A stretch of 34,498 bases of DNA from Planctomycetota bacterium. GTDB taxonomy: Bacteria > Planctomycetota > JACQVV01 > JASMLP01. Below the pieces are notes generated by a model. The model worked only from the letters and a program-made list of their open reading frames with translations. It was not told the origin of the DNA and ran no database searches. How positions within the stretch are numbered: position 1 is the stretch's first letter; each line of letters begins with the position of its first letter. Positions 1-7,323 of this stretch are shown here, one piece after another. The DNA lies in NCBI GenBank assembly GCA_030748635.1, contig JASMLP010000110.1, positions 1 to 34,498 on the forward strand, read 5' to 3'. Position numbers and translations under genes: made by a program.

Positions 1-221
1 AGGGTTTGTGTCTTCCGGCCTTTGATCAGTCCGGCAGATCCAACACAGTCCCCTATGGATTCTTCTGGAAAGCCACAGTGAAGGGTGGCTGTCCCTTGTG
101 GGTCCAGGTCGATCAAAGCCACAGACTTGCCCCTGATTGCCAGTCCTGCAGCCAGATGGACAGCCAGAGTGGACTTGGTTTCTCCACCCGATTCGCTCCA
201 TGCCATAACTATTTTTTGCAT
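1..221 (-). CDS. ParA-family ATPase, 5' part (runs off the left edge)
   Basis: Read on the minus strand from an ATG at 221, the frame stays open to base 1 and gives about 73 residues. The N-terminus follows the ParA/Soj pattern: a short beta strand (MQKIVMAW), a glycine-rich nucleotide loop (SESGGETKST), a helix, then ALIDLDPQGTAT, which matches the Walker A' region (LIDLDPQGNAT) of partition ATPases. Such proteins bind ATP as sandwich dimers and position plasmids, chromosomes or protein clusters. The loop departs from the usual KGGVGKT: the signature lysine is serine, and G-K is T-K. An in-frame ATG at 245 is an alternative start; neither has a strong ribosome binding site. It is probably the third gene of a minus-strand group behind the repeat protein and the small secreted protein. 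The rest of the gene lies outside the window. Confidence 0.8.
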   Translation of the reverse strand, partial: MQKIVMAWSESGGETKSTLAVHLAAGLAIRGKSVALIDLDPQGTATLHCGFPEESIGDCVGSAGLIKGRKTQT

Positions 222-257
222 GGGAGGAGAATACCCCGCTCCCATGAATGGGCAAAT

Positions 258-289
258 CTTCAGGGACTATCGACCCTTAGTACCAGTTA
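258..289. repeat. 32-bp direct repeat, copy 1
   Basis: The sequence beginning CTTCAGGGACTATCG is identical to 715-746. It covers the stop codon and immediate 3' flank of the small secreted gene (277-654). The core AGGG-N8-CCCT is only weakly palindromic. Confidence 0.9.
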
Positions 290-654
290 ACCGTCCACTC
301 GAAATCCCGACCAAACTCAATGTCGTAGCCTCGGTCTTTCCAGTATTTGCACAGTTGACGGATATAGTCTTTTCTGACTTCTAAGCCTTTCGTGTAGTGG
401 TCACCGCTCCCTCTTTTGAAAGAACAGTCGATTAGCCATTTCCCAGCATTCAGCCTGACAACAAAATACTCATGACTCATAAAGGACTGCAGGGTCACAG
501 TCACCCAATCCCGAAACTCCGGTGTGTATGGCTTGAAGAGGCTACTATCGGGAACATCCGCCGCCGCCTTTTCAGGCAGAACCACAAGCCCCACAGCAAA
601 ACCAAAACCGATACCCAGACCCAGAACCAGTACAAGCAGAACCTTCGTTTTCAT
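277..654 (-). CDS. Small secreted or membrane-anchored protein, function unknown
   Basis: This 125-residue protein starts at an ATG preceded by GGAGG with a 6-nt spacer, a strong ribosome binding site. Residues 1-32 are a lysine-led hydrophobic stretch rich in Leu, Val and Gly that ends in AAA, consistent with a signal peptide or N-terminal anchor. The remainder is a compact domain rich in aromatic and charged residues (for example FRDWVTVTLQSF and GKWLIDCSF). I recognise no family. It lies between the leucine-rich-repeat gene and the ParA-like gene, all on the minus strand. Its last three codons and 3' flank fall in a 32-bp sequence that also ends the upstream repeat-protein gene, so this gene sits within a 457-bp unit bounded by direct repeats. 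Confidence 0.7.
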   Translation of the reverse strand: MKTKVLLVLVLGLGIGFGFAVGLVVLPEKAAADVPDSSLFKPYTPEFRDWVTVTLQSFMSHEYFVVRLNAGKWLIDCSFKRGSGDHYTKGLEVRKDYIRQLCKYWKDRGYDIEFGRDFEWTVNWY

Positions 655-714
655 AGCCGCCTCCGTATTGTGGTGAAGCGTTTACGCTAAGAAGAAATGC
701 CTGGTTTGGGAACC

Positions 715-746
715 CTTCAGGGACTATCGACCCTTAGTACCAGTTA
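715..746. repeat. 32-bp direct repeat, copy 2
   Basis: Identical over 32 bp to 258-289. Here it covers the stop codon and 3' flank of the leucine-rich-repeat gene (stop at 744-746). The two copies are 457 bp apart, start to start, and the small secreted gene lies between them. Confidence 0.9.
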
Positions 747-1937
747 TTTTCCGTAGATCTTGCAGCCCGGCAGAGCCTTCTTGAGTTCCTGAACTCCCGC
801 ATCGGTGATCTTGGTGTTCCACAGGCTGAGGTGTTCCAGCTTCGTGAGTCCCTTCAGGTGCACCAGTCCGGCGTCGGTGATCTTGGTGTCTTCCAGGAAG
901 AGCCCTTTCAGGTTCGTGAGTCCCTTCAGGTGCACCAGACCCGCATCGGTGACCTTGGTGCCGGTCAGGCTGAGCTGTTTCAGATTCGTGAGTCCTTTCA
1001 GGTGGACCAACCCCGCATCGGTGACCTTGGTGTTGGTCAGGAAGAGCCATTTCAGGTTCGTGAGTCCCTTCAGATGCACCAGACCCGCATCGGTGACCTC
1101 GGTGCTGTCCAGTGCGAGCCTTTCCAGCTTCGTGAGTCCCTTCAGGTGTACCAGTCCGGCATCGGTGACCTTGATTTTCCACAGGCAGAGCTCTTTCAGC
1201 TTCGTGAGTCCCTTCAGGTGCACTAAGCCCGCATCGGTGATCTGGAGGTTAGTCAGGTAAAGCCTTTCCAGATTCGTGAGTCCCTTCAAGTGCACTAAGC
1301 CCGCATTGGTGATCTGGGAGTTGGTCAGGCTGAGCACTTTCAGATTCGTGAGTCCCTTCAGCTTCTTCTCTAACAACTCGTCGGGCGTCACCTCGTCCGT
1401 GATGTACACTCCTGTCAGGTGGAGCTTCTCTGGCTGGGCCTTCCAGAATTCCCGTACTCCAGCGTCGGTGACCTCGGTGCCTTTCAGGATGAGCTCTTTC
1501 AGCTTCGTAAGTCCCTTCAGATGCACCAACCCGGCATCGGTGACCCTGGTGCGGTTCAGGTAGAGCCTTTCCAGCTTCTTGAGTCCCTTCAGGTGCGCTA
1601 GCCCCGCATCGGTGATCTGGGTGCTGTCCAGGTAGAGCACTTTCAGATTCGTGAGTCCCTTCAGATGTACCATTTCCGCATCGTATTTTGATGCGATCTT
1701 GCTGTGGGACAGATTGAGGTATTCCAGGTTAGAAAGTCCCTTCAGATGCACCAACCCCGCACCGGTAACCTTGGTCTTCACCAGGTGGAGCTCTATCAGG
1801 CGCCTTTTCGTGAGTCCCTTCATCTTCTCGGCTAGCACCTCGTCTGTGGTTTCCGGTCCAGACAGGTCCAGTACCGCCTGTCCCCAGGCAGTAGATACCA
1901 ACAGAACCGCCACCAACCCAATCCATACAGTTCTCAT
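744..1937 (-). CDS. Secreted leucine-rich-repeat protein
   Basis: This 397-residue protein has a signal peptide (MRTVWIGLVAVLLVSTAWGQA). Almost all the rest is 24-residue leucine-rich repeats of the pattern LVHLKGLTNLKxLxLxxTxVTDAG, about twelve of them. Such repeats form curved solenoids that bind proteins. Repeats with the TDAG turn are abundant in planctomycetes. At about residues 160-195 the array is interrupted by a cap-like segment (VREFWKAQPEKLHL) followed by VTPDELLEKKLKGLTN. These resemble the protein's own C-terminal cap (VQELKKALPGCKIYG) and its N-terminal cap (TTDEVLAEKMKGLTK), so the gene looks like two repeat modules fused head to tail. The start ATG has GAGGG 8 nt upstream. The ligand is unknown. 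Confidence 0.9.
   Translation of the reverse strand: MRTVWIGLVAVLLVSTAWGQAVLDLSGPETTDEVLAEKMKGLTKRRLIELHLVKTKVTGAGLVHLKGLSNLEYLNLSHSKIASKYDAEMVHLKGLTNLKVLYLDSTQITDAGLAHLKGLKKLERLYLNRTRVTDAGLVHLKGLTKLKELILKGTEVTDAGVREFWKAQPEKLHLTGVYITDEVTPDELLEKKLKGLTNLKVLSLTNSQITNAGLVHLKGLTNLERLYLTNLQITDAGLVHLKGLTKLKELCLWKIKVTDAGLVHLKGLTKLERLALDSTEVTDAGLVHLKGLTNLKWLFLTNTKVTDAGLVHLKGLTNLKQLSLTGTKVTDAGLVHLKGLTNLKGLFLEDTKITDAGLVHLKGLTKLEHLSLWNTKITDAGVQELKKALPGCKIYGK
790..1840. repeat. Tandem 72-bp coding repeats of the leucine-rich-repeat gene
   Basis: Degenerate units of about 72 bp (24 codons) recur through the gene, each with a near-constant core read on the plus strand as GAGTCCCTTCAGGTGCACC. They encode the protein repeats and are not a CRISPR array. 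The unit pattern breaks at about 1370-1460. Confidence 0.85.
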
Positions 1938-2313
1938 CCCTCAGACCCTCTCATTATTATGTGTACGATAATGCGGATTTGCGTACTCATTCTGTTTCTC
2001 CTTGGCGGTGTCGTTCTGCCTGCCCTTGTCAGGTTGCCGATCGGTTGCGGTATTTTCCTCCAGAAAGGCCCTCTGGTCCACAAGCCTGTAAATTATCGAA
2101 ACTCCAGAATCGGTCCCTCGACAAGGTTCGCCACGCTTCGAACTCGCGACCTTTCATCCACTCCAGGAAGCCCTCCGGGTCCGGTGAATTCGGATCCTCG
2201 GACCGGATAAGGTTTAGAAATCGATCGCCCCCTGACCTCGAAGAGCCTCCTCGCATCGAAAAGTTAACCGTGCCGACCTTTCCGTCGCACGCTCGAGGTA
2301 GTTTGCAGGTTGG
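1938..2313. other. 376-bp gap without a recognised gene
   Basis: This stretch lies between divergent genes and should hold the promoters of the leucine-rich-repeat gene (minus) and comF (plus). A plus-strand frame from 1959 or 1971 begins with a signal-like run (MRICVLILFLLGGVVLPALV) but soon becomes low in protein character and has no ribosome binding site. A minus-strand frame (2029-2256, extendable to a GTG at 2382) gives a plausible acidic/aromatic peptide of 75 residues, also without a clear ribosome binding site. Either could be a small gene or a decayed remnant; neither resembles a family I know. Confidence 0.4.
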
Positions 2314-3111
2314 ATGCGTACAATCCTCGAGCTTTCCCACACTCTCTTCCAGACCGTTCTGGACGTCGTCTACCCACCTCACTGCGCCGCGTGTGAAAGA
2401 CCTCTACTCGCCCCTCATTTCCGCTTCCTGTGCGTCTCCTGCTGGCGCTTCCTGAAGAGTCACTCGAAAGAATCCTGCTCCCGTTGCGGTCTCCCCGGAG
2501 GGCTCCGTCTCAACAAACCTGGCGGTTGCCCGGCGTGCCATCGGAAACGGCAAGTCTACGCCACGGTACATACCGCCGGCCCCCACGCGGCCCCTCTGAG
2601 GCCGTTGGTCCACCGCCTCAAGTTCGGCGCTCGACCCGACCTGGCCCTCCCTCTGGCCCGCCTCCTGGCGTCACGCCTCCAGGATTCCCCGGATTTAGAC
2701 CTCTCCACCATCGACTGGGTGGTCCCGGTCCCGCTCGGGAAAAAACGGCACAAGATCCGTCGTTACAATCAGGCCGCCTTGTTAGCCCAGCACCTCGCGA
2801 CAACCCTCTCGATCCCGTGGAGTTCGCCTCTCATACGTATCCAGGACACTCCACCTCAATCCGGGAAAAACCGCGCTTCTCGGCGACGAAACGTTCGTCA
2901 CGCCTTTACCGTGACCGAAAAGCTTCCTCAGCGCCCCACCATCTTGCTGATAGACGATGTGGTCACCACCGGAGCGACCGCGGATGCCTGCGCTCGCGCC
3001 TTGAAAGACGCGGGAGCTCGACGCGTCCACCTGGCCGCCACGACCCGCGCGCTGCCTCCCAAGACTCAAAGAATGAACCGTTCATTGCATTCGATGAGTG
3101 GACACGAGTAA
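2314..3111 (+). CDS. comF: ComF-family amidophosphoribosyltransferase-like protein
   Basis: This 265-residue protein matches ComF in length and layout. The N-terminal part has paired cysteines suited to zinc binding (C24/C27, C40/C43, C55/C58, C72/C75), then a linker with RRYNQAALLA. The C-terminal phosphoribosyltransferase domain carries the PRPP-binding motif LLIDDVVTTGATADAC at about residues 220-236. In naturally transformable bacteria ComF helps bring single-stranded DNA across the inner membrane. Many species without known competence also carry it, so competence here is not proven. It opens the plus-strand run; purE begins 53 bp after its stop. The start ATG at 2314 has only a weak AGG-type site. 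Confidence 0.92.
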   Translation: MRTILELSHTLFQTVLDVVYPPHCAACERPLLAPHFRFLCVSCWRFLKSHSKESCSRCGLPGGLRLNKPGGCPACHRKRQVYATVHTAGPHAAPLRPLVHRLKFGARPDLALPLARLLASRLQDSPDLDLSTIDWVVPVPLGKKRHKIRRYNQAALLAQHLATTLSIPWSSPLIRIQDTPPQSGKNRASRRRNVRHAFTVTEKLPQRPTILLIDDVVTTGATADACARALKDAGARRVHLAATTRALPPKTQRMNRSLHSMSGHE

Positions 3112-3164
3112 AATCCCGATTTTCCAGGATGTTTTCTCTATCGTTCTTCTTTCCGAGGCCTGTC

Positions 3165-3683
3165 ATGACAACCCCTACTTCCTGCCCCGTCGCCGTTCTC
3201 ATGGGAAGCGACTCTGACTTTCCCGTGGTGCAGAAGGCGCTCGACATTCTCGACCGTTTCGGTATCGGCTACGATGTCCGGGTCCTCTCGGCCCATCGAT
3301 CTCCCCACGCTTTTCACGAATTCGCCAATTCCATCGAAAATCTTGGATTCGACCTGGTTATCGGCGCCGCGGGGCGCGCCGCTCATCTGTCCGGCGTTCT
3401 GGCCAGTTTCACGACCTTACCCGTCATTGCCATCCCGATCGCATCGGGTTCACTCCAAGGAGTCGACGCCTTGTACTCTACGATTCAGATGCCCTCAGGG
3501 ATCCCTGTCGCTACCATGGCGATCGGCGAAGCGGGCGCAGTCAACGCCGGAGTGTTCGCGGCCCAGATCCTGGCGCTGAAAGACCCTACCCTTCGCGAAA
3601 AGCTCCGTGCCCACCGGGAAGAAATGGCCCATAAAGTCTCAGAGAAAAGCGAACATATCCGTAGTCAAATCGCTGGGAATTAA
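3165..3683 (+). CDS. purE: N5-carboxyaminoimidazole ribonucleotide mutase (PurE)
   Basis: PurE catalyses the carboxylation step of de novo purine synthesis that yields 4-carboxy-AIR, acting as a cytosolic octamer. The 172-residue protein has the expected motifs in order: VLMGSDSDFPVVQKA (11-25), LSAHRSPH (41-48, with catalytic His44), a GAAGRAAHLSG loop (67-77), and IQMPSGIPVATMAIG (107-121) near the C-terminus. I chose ATG 3165 because GAGG lies 6 nt upstream and the length then matches class I PurE. The frame is open further upstream, but that part overlaps comF and has no PurE similarity. Class I (N5-CAIR mutase) is the likely type. No purK partner lies beside it. Confidence 0.93.
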   Translation: MTTPTSCPVAVLMGSDSDFPVVQKALDILDRFGIGYDVRVLSAHRSPHAFHEFANSIENLGFDLVIGAAGRAAHLSGVLASFTTLPVIAIPIASGSLQGVDALYSTIQMPSGIPVATMAIGEAGAVNAGVFAAQILALKDPTLREKLRAHREEMAHKVSEKSEHIRSQIAGN

Positions 3684-3744
3684 CCCCGTCCAGAACCCGA
3701 CTTCACTTCCTCATCGTAACTTACCCTCAAAAGAAAGCGCCGCA

Positions 3745-4857
3745 ATGACCACCTCCTCCCCATCCCATACGGTTCCCACGCTGGAGTGGTCTGGTCACAC
3801 TGACGGATGGGTCAGGATGATCGACCAGACTCTTCTTCCCGTTCAGTTTGAAGTGATCGACATCCGTACTCCCGAAGCGATGCACGAGGCGATTCACTCC
3901 CTTCGTGTCCGTGGCGCGCCAGCCATCGGAATTGCCGCCGCCTACGGAGTCCTTCTCGGCCTACAAGACGCGGAGGGAAAAGCGCGCTCATCCATCCAGG
4001 AAGATGTGATCCGGGTTGCCGACTATCTGGCCACCAGCCGCCCGACAGCTGTCAACCTGTTCTGGGCTCTAGACCGGATGAAGAGCGTCGCCCGAAAGCA
4101 TGCGGATCGTTCACCAACCGAAACCGCGGAAATCCTTCTCTCCGAAGCGCACGCCATCCGAGAAGAAGACCAGGAGATGTGTCGGGCCATCGGACATTTT
4201 GGCGGTGAGTTCGTCTCAGAGGGCGCCAGCATCTTGACTCACTGCAATGCGGGTGGACTGGCCACAGCCGACTACGGAACCGCTCTGGCGGTGATGTTTC
4301 ACGCCCACGAAAAGGGTAAGAAGATCGCCGTATACGCCGACGAAACCCGCCCCCTTCTCCAGGGGGCTCGACTCACCTCCTGGGAACTCATGCAGCGCGG
4401 CATCGATGTCACATTGATCTGCGACAACATGGCGGCTCAGGTGATGAAAGAAGGTAAAATCGACCTGGTAGTCGTCGGCTCGGACCGTATCGCCTCCAAC
4501 GGAGATGCCGCCAACAAAATCGGCACCTACGGTGTCTCGATTCTCGCCAAGGCGCACGGCATCCCCTTTTATGTCGCCGCCCCTTCCTCGACTTTTGATC
4601 TCCAGTGTCCTCACGGGGATCAGATCCCCATCGAAGAACGAGCCCCCGAGGAGATCACCGAGGGATTTGGCAAACGTACCGCCCCCGAGGGCGTCGCGAC
4701 TTACTCACCCGCCTTCGATGTTACCCCCGCGGAAAATATCGCCGCCATCATTACCGAGCGCGGGGTCCTTCGCGCTCCTTATCCGGACTCGATCCGACAA
4801 CTCATCGCTGAGGGGAATCCAACCGCCGCCAGCCCGGATCCTCATCCCCATGCCTGA
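3745..4857 (+). CDS. mtnA: S-methyl-5-thioribose-1-phosphate isomerase (MtnA)
   Basis: MtnA converts methylthioribose 1-phosphate to methylthioribulose 1-phosphate in methionine salvage. It belongs to the eIF2B-alpha-like fold. The 370-residue protein shows the substrate loop RGAPAIGIAAAYG (56-68), THCNAGGLAT (165-174) with the catalytic Cys167, YADETRPLLQGARLT (197-211), and VGSDRIASNGDAANKIGTYG (244-263) with the catalytic Asp247. The Cys-Asp spacing equals that of the Bacillus enzyme (Cys160/Asp240). I chose ATG 3745 because homologous sequence starts just after it. Its stop overlaps the hutH start by 8 bp, so the two are probably translated together. No other methionine-salvage gene is adjacent. 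Confidence 0.95.
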   Translation: MTTSSPSHTVPTLEWSGHTDGWVRMIDQTLLPVQFEVIDIRTPEAMHEAIHSLRVRGAPAIGIAAAYGVLLGLQDAEGKARSSIQEDVIRVADYLATSRPTAVNLFWALDRMKSVARKHADRSPTETAEILLSEAHAIREEDQEMCRAIGHFGGEFVSEGASILTHCNAGGLATADYGTALAVMFHAHEKGKKIAVYADETRPLLQGARLTSWELMQRGIDVTLICDNMAAQVMKEGKIDLVVVGSDRIASNGDAANKIGTYGVSILAKAHGIPFYVAAPSSTFDLQCPHGDQIPIEERAPEEITEGFGKRTAPEGVATYSPAFDVTPAENIAAIITERGVLRAPYPDSIRQLIAEGNPTAASPDPHPHA

Positions 4858-6406
4858 AGTCTCCTCGACTCCACCTATTTCGATCGGTCCCGGCGATTTT
4901 CTTCTGGAAGACGCCTTCAATATCTTGAGGGCTCCTTTTCGTCACTTGAAATTGGATCCCGTAGTCCTGAAACGCGTAGCTCGCGCTCACGAGGTCGTAT
5001 CGTCGGTACTGAAAAGTCAAAAATCGGTATACGGCATCAATACCGGCTTCGGGAAATTGGCTCGAGTCAGTATCGATCAAGAGCATATCGAAGACCTTCA
5101 ACTCAACCTCGTCCGAAGCCACGCTTCCGGTCTGGGTCCTCCGATCCCGATCCCCGAGACCCGACTGGCCATGGCGTTGCGGATCGTTTCGCTGGGTGCC
5201 GGACACTCCGGAGTTCGCCCCGAACTGCTGGAATGGCTCGTAACCGCTTACAATCACGGCCTGACTCCACTGGTGCCGTCGCAAGGATCGGTTGGCGCCA
5301 GCGGCGACCTCGCCCCACTCGCTCATATGTCCCTCGCCTGGATCGGAGAAGGTAAAGTTCGTATCGGCGAGGATCCAGCAATCATTCCTTCCAAGGTCGC
5401 CCTGCAGCGCTTCGGACTGAAACCGCTCCGTCTGTCCGCCAAGGAAGGCCTCGCGTTGATCAACGGCACTCAGGTTTCCACCGCCGTCGCGGTCAGCGCC
5501 CTGCGCATGGCCCGATTCGCACTCAAAGTCGCGGACCTATGTGTCGCCACCACCCTGGAAGCGACCAAAGGAACCGTCACTCCGTTTGATTCCCGCTTCC
5601 ACAAAGCTCGTCCCCATCCCGGCGCCCTTCAGGTTTCACAAAATGTTTGCAAACTCCTCGAAGGCAGCGAAATTCTTTCCTCTCATCGCAACTGCGACAA
5701 GGTCCAGGATCCCTACTCGGTACGCTGCGCTCCTCAGGTCCACGGAGCGGTTCGAGATGCCGTCACCTATGCTTCCAAAACCCTGGATATCGAAATCCGG
5801 TCGGTCACCGACAACCCCCTTGTCTTCCCCGACCAGAACGAGATTCTCTCGGGCGGGAACTTCCACGGGCAACCTATCGGCCTTGTGTGCGACCATCTAG
5901 CCGCCGCACTCACCACGCTTTCTGGGATCAGCGAGCGACGCATCGACCAGATGGTCAATCCCGATCTTTCGGGCCTGCCAGCATTCCTGATCGAAGACAG
6001 CGGCTTACACTCCGGCTTCATGATCGCCCAGGTGGCCGCCGCCGCGATTCTGTCCGAAAACAAAACCCTCGCCCATCCGGCCTCGGTCGATTCAATCCCC
6101 ACTTCCGCCAACCAGGAAGACCACGTCTCGATGAGTACGTGGGCCGCTCGAAAATGCGGCAAAGTAGTCGATCGAGTTCTCAAGGTTCTATCCATTGAGC
6201 TTCTCGCCGCCTGCCAGGGTCTCGAATTCGAGACCGAACTTCGCGCAGGCCGTGGAGTGGAAGCTACCCGTGCCGTGATTCGGGAACACATCCCCCCTCT
6301 CGATCGTGACCGAGTACTTTCCACCGACATCGAGACCGTTCTGGATCTCATCCTCTCAGGCACACTACACGGACGAGTGGAAGAGGTCGTAGGTGGACTT
6401 CAATGA
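4850..6406 (+). CDS. hutH: Histidine ammonia-lyase (HutH)
   Basis: HutH removes ammonia from histidine to give urocanate, the first step of histidine breakdown. The 518-residue protein is of normal length. It has the catalytic tyrosine motif YGINTGFGKL (Tyr61) and the Ala150-Ser151-Gly152 triad in SVGASGDLAPLAHM, which cyclises to the MIO electrophile. NLVRSHASGLG agrees with histidine-specific members better than with tyrosine or phenylalanine lyases, although specificity within the family is hard to fix from sequence. The start at 4850 overlaps the mtnA stop, and the stop overlaps the following ATPase start (ATGA). No hutU, hutI or hutG genes are present, so the pathway must be completed elsewhere or the product has another use. 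Confidence 0.92.
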   Translation: MPEVSSTPPISIGPGDFLLEDAFNILRAPFRHLKLDPVVLKRVARAHEVVSSVLKSQKSVYGINTGFGKLARVSIDQEHIEDLQLNLVRSHASGLGPPIPIPETRLAMALRIVSLGAGHSGVRPELLEWLVTAYNHGLTPLVPSQGSVGASGDLAPLAHMSLAWIGEGKVRIGEDPAIIPSKVALQRFGLKPLRLSAKEGLALINGTQVSTAVAVSALRMARFALKVADLCVATTLEATKGTVTPFDSRFHKARPHPGALQVSQNVCKLLEGSEILSSHRNCDKVQDPYSVRCAPQVHGAVRDAVTYASKTLDIEIRSVTDNPLVFPDQNEILSGGNFHGQPIGLVCDHLAAALTTLSGISERRIDQMVNPDLSGLPAFLIEDSGLHSGFMIAQVAAAAILSENKTLAHPASVDSIPTSANQEDHVSMSTWAARKCGKVVDRVLKVLSIELLAACQGLEFETELRAGRGVEATRAVIREHIPPLDRDRVLSTDIETVLDLILSGTLHGRVEEVVGGLQ

Positions 6407-7323
6407 CCTCCCCCATGCTCCAGGTCGATCAACTCTCCAAACACTACGGATCTATCCAGGCATTGGTCGATATCAATCTTCGTGCCGAGCACGGCGCCTT
6501 AGGACTTCTAGGACCCAACGGAGCCGGAAAATCCACTCTCATCAAAGCTCTCCTGGGACTCGTCCGCCCCTCCTTTGGAACCGTACGCGTCCTCGACCTC
6601 GACGTCAGCAAAGAGCGACACAGAATCCGTAGCCGCGTGGGCTACATGCCTGAAGACGAGTCGATGTTTCCCGATTTTGACGGAATCGATGCGGTTCGTT
6701 ATTCCGGGCGTCTCGCCGGCCTTCCCGCCCGTATCGCTTTGCAACGCGCCCATGAGGTGATCGACTATGTAGGCCTGGGAGAAGAACGATATCGTGAAGT
6801 CTCCACCTATTCGACCGGGATGAAACAGCGCTTGCGATTCGCTCAAGCGATCATTCACGACCCCGAGATCCTACTGCTCGACGAACCGACCAACGGCATG
6901 GACCCAGATGGTCGTCGCGAGATGCTCGACCTCATCCAGGACCTCATTCAAAACCACGGCAAGGGATTGATCTTGAGTTCACACCTCCTCCCCGATGTCG
7001 AGCGAGTATGTTCCGATGTCGCTATCCTCGGGAAAGGAAGTCTTCGAGTTCACGATTCGATCGAATCTCTTTCCCAGGTCGACACGCCCTACCACGAAGT
7101 TCGTATATTCGGCTCCACAGACACCTTCGAAACGGAACTCGACCGGAGTCAATGGCAGTGGCGCAAAACGGACGAGCAGAATCTTTATCGAATTCACTGC
7201 GACCACGAGAGCCAAGCCATCCTCGACATGGTCAGCCAGACCGGCTGCGAAATTCGTCGCCTCTTGCCCGGCAAAACCTCCCTCGAAGAAATCTACCTCC
7301 AGACCGTGGCGGAAGCTAACTGA
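6403..7323 (+). CDS. ABC transporter ATP-binding protein, ABC-2 export type (first pair)
   Basis: The 306-residue nucleotide-binding subunit has a Walker A motif GPNGAGKST (37-45), the signature YSTGMKQR (137-144), Walker B ILLLDEPTNGMD (157-168) and a switch histidine in LSSHLLPDV. The Q-loop position reads YMPED, as is usual in the CcmA/DrrA-like subgroup that drives ABC-2 permeases. The region after residue 215 is a subgroup-specific extension. It starts inside the hutH stop (ATGA, 4-bp overlap) and its stop overlaps the next permease start (TGATG), so the subunits are almost certainly made together. The substrate cannot be read from sequence. Confidence 0.93.
   Translation: MTSPMLQVDQLSKHYGSIQALVDINLRAEHGALGLLGPNGAGKSTLIKALLGLVRPSFGTVRVLDLDVSKERHRIRSRVGYMPEDESMFPDFDGIDAVRYSGRLAGLPARIALQRAHEVIDYVGLGEERYREVSTYSTGMKQRLRFAQAIIHDPEILLLDEPTNGMDPDGRREMLDLIQDLIQNHGKGLILSSHLLPDVERVCSDVAILGKGSLRVHDSIESLSQVDTPYHEVRIFGSTDTFETELDRSQWQWRKTDEQNLYRIHCDHESQAILDMVSQTGCEIRRLLPGKTSLEEIYLQTVAEAN

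Noticed and set aside
258-746. 32-bp repeats as integron attC sites
   Set aside because: They lie at gene ends as attC sites do, but I found no GTTRRRY/RYYYAAC core pair and only a weak palindrome.
724-1182. Other long open frames over the leucine-rich-repeat gene on both strands
   Set aside because: They are by-products of the repetitive coding sequence, rich in His/Gly/Arg or Ser/Phe, without starts or ribosome binding sites.
790-1840. 72-bp repeats as a CRISPR or satellite array
   Set aside because: The repeat period is exactly 24 codons and encodes leucine-rich repeats in one open frame; there are no unique spacers.
2120-2150. tRNA-like TTCGAA loop
   Set aside because: The flanking bases do not form a T-arm stem, and no acceptor or anticodon arms can be drawn.
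2430-3164. Upstream extension of the purE frame
   Set aside because: It overlaps comF in another frame, is Arg/Pro-rich and lacks similarity to PurE; the ATG at 3165 has a good ribosome binding site.
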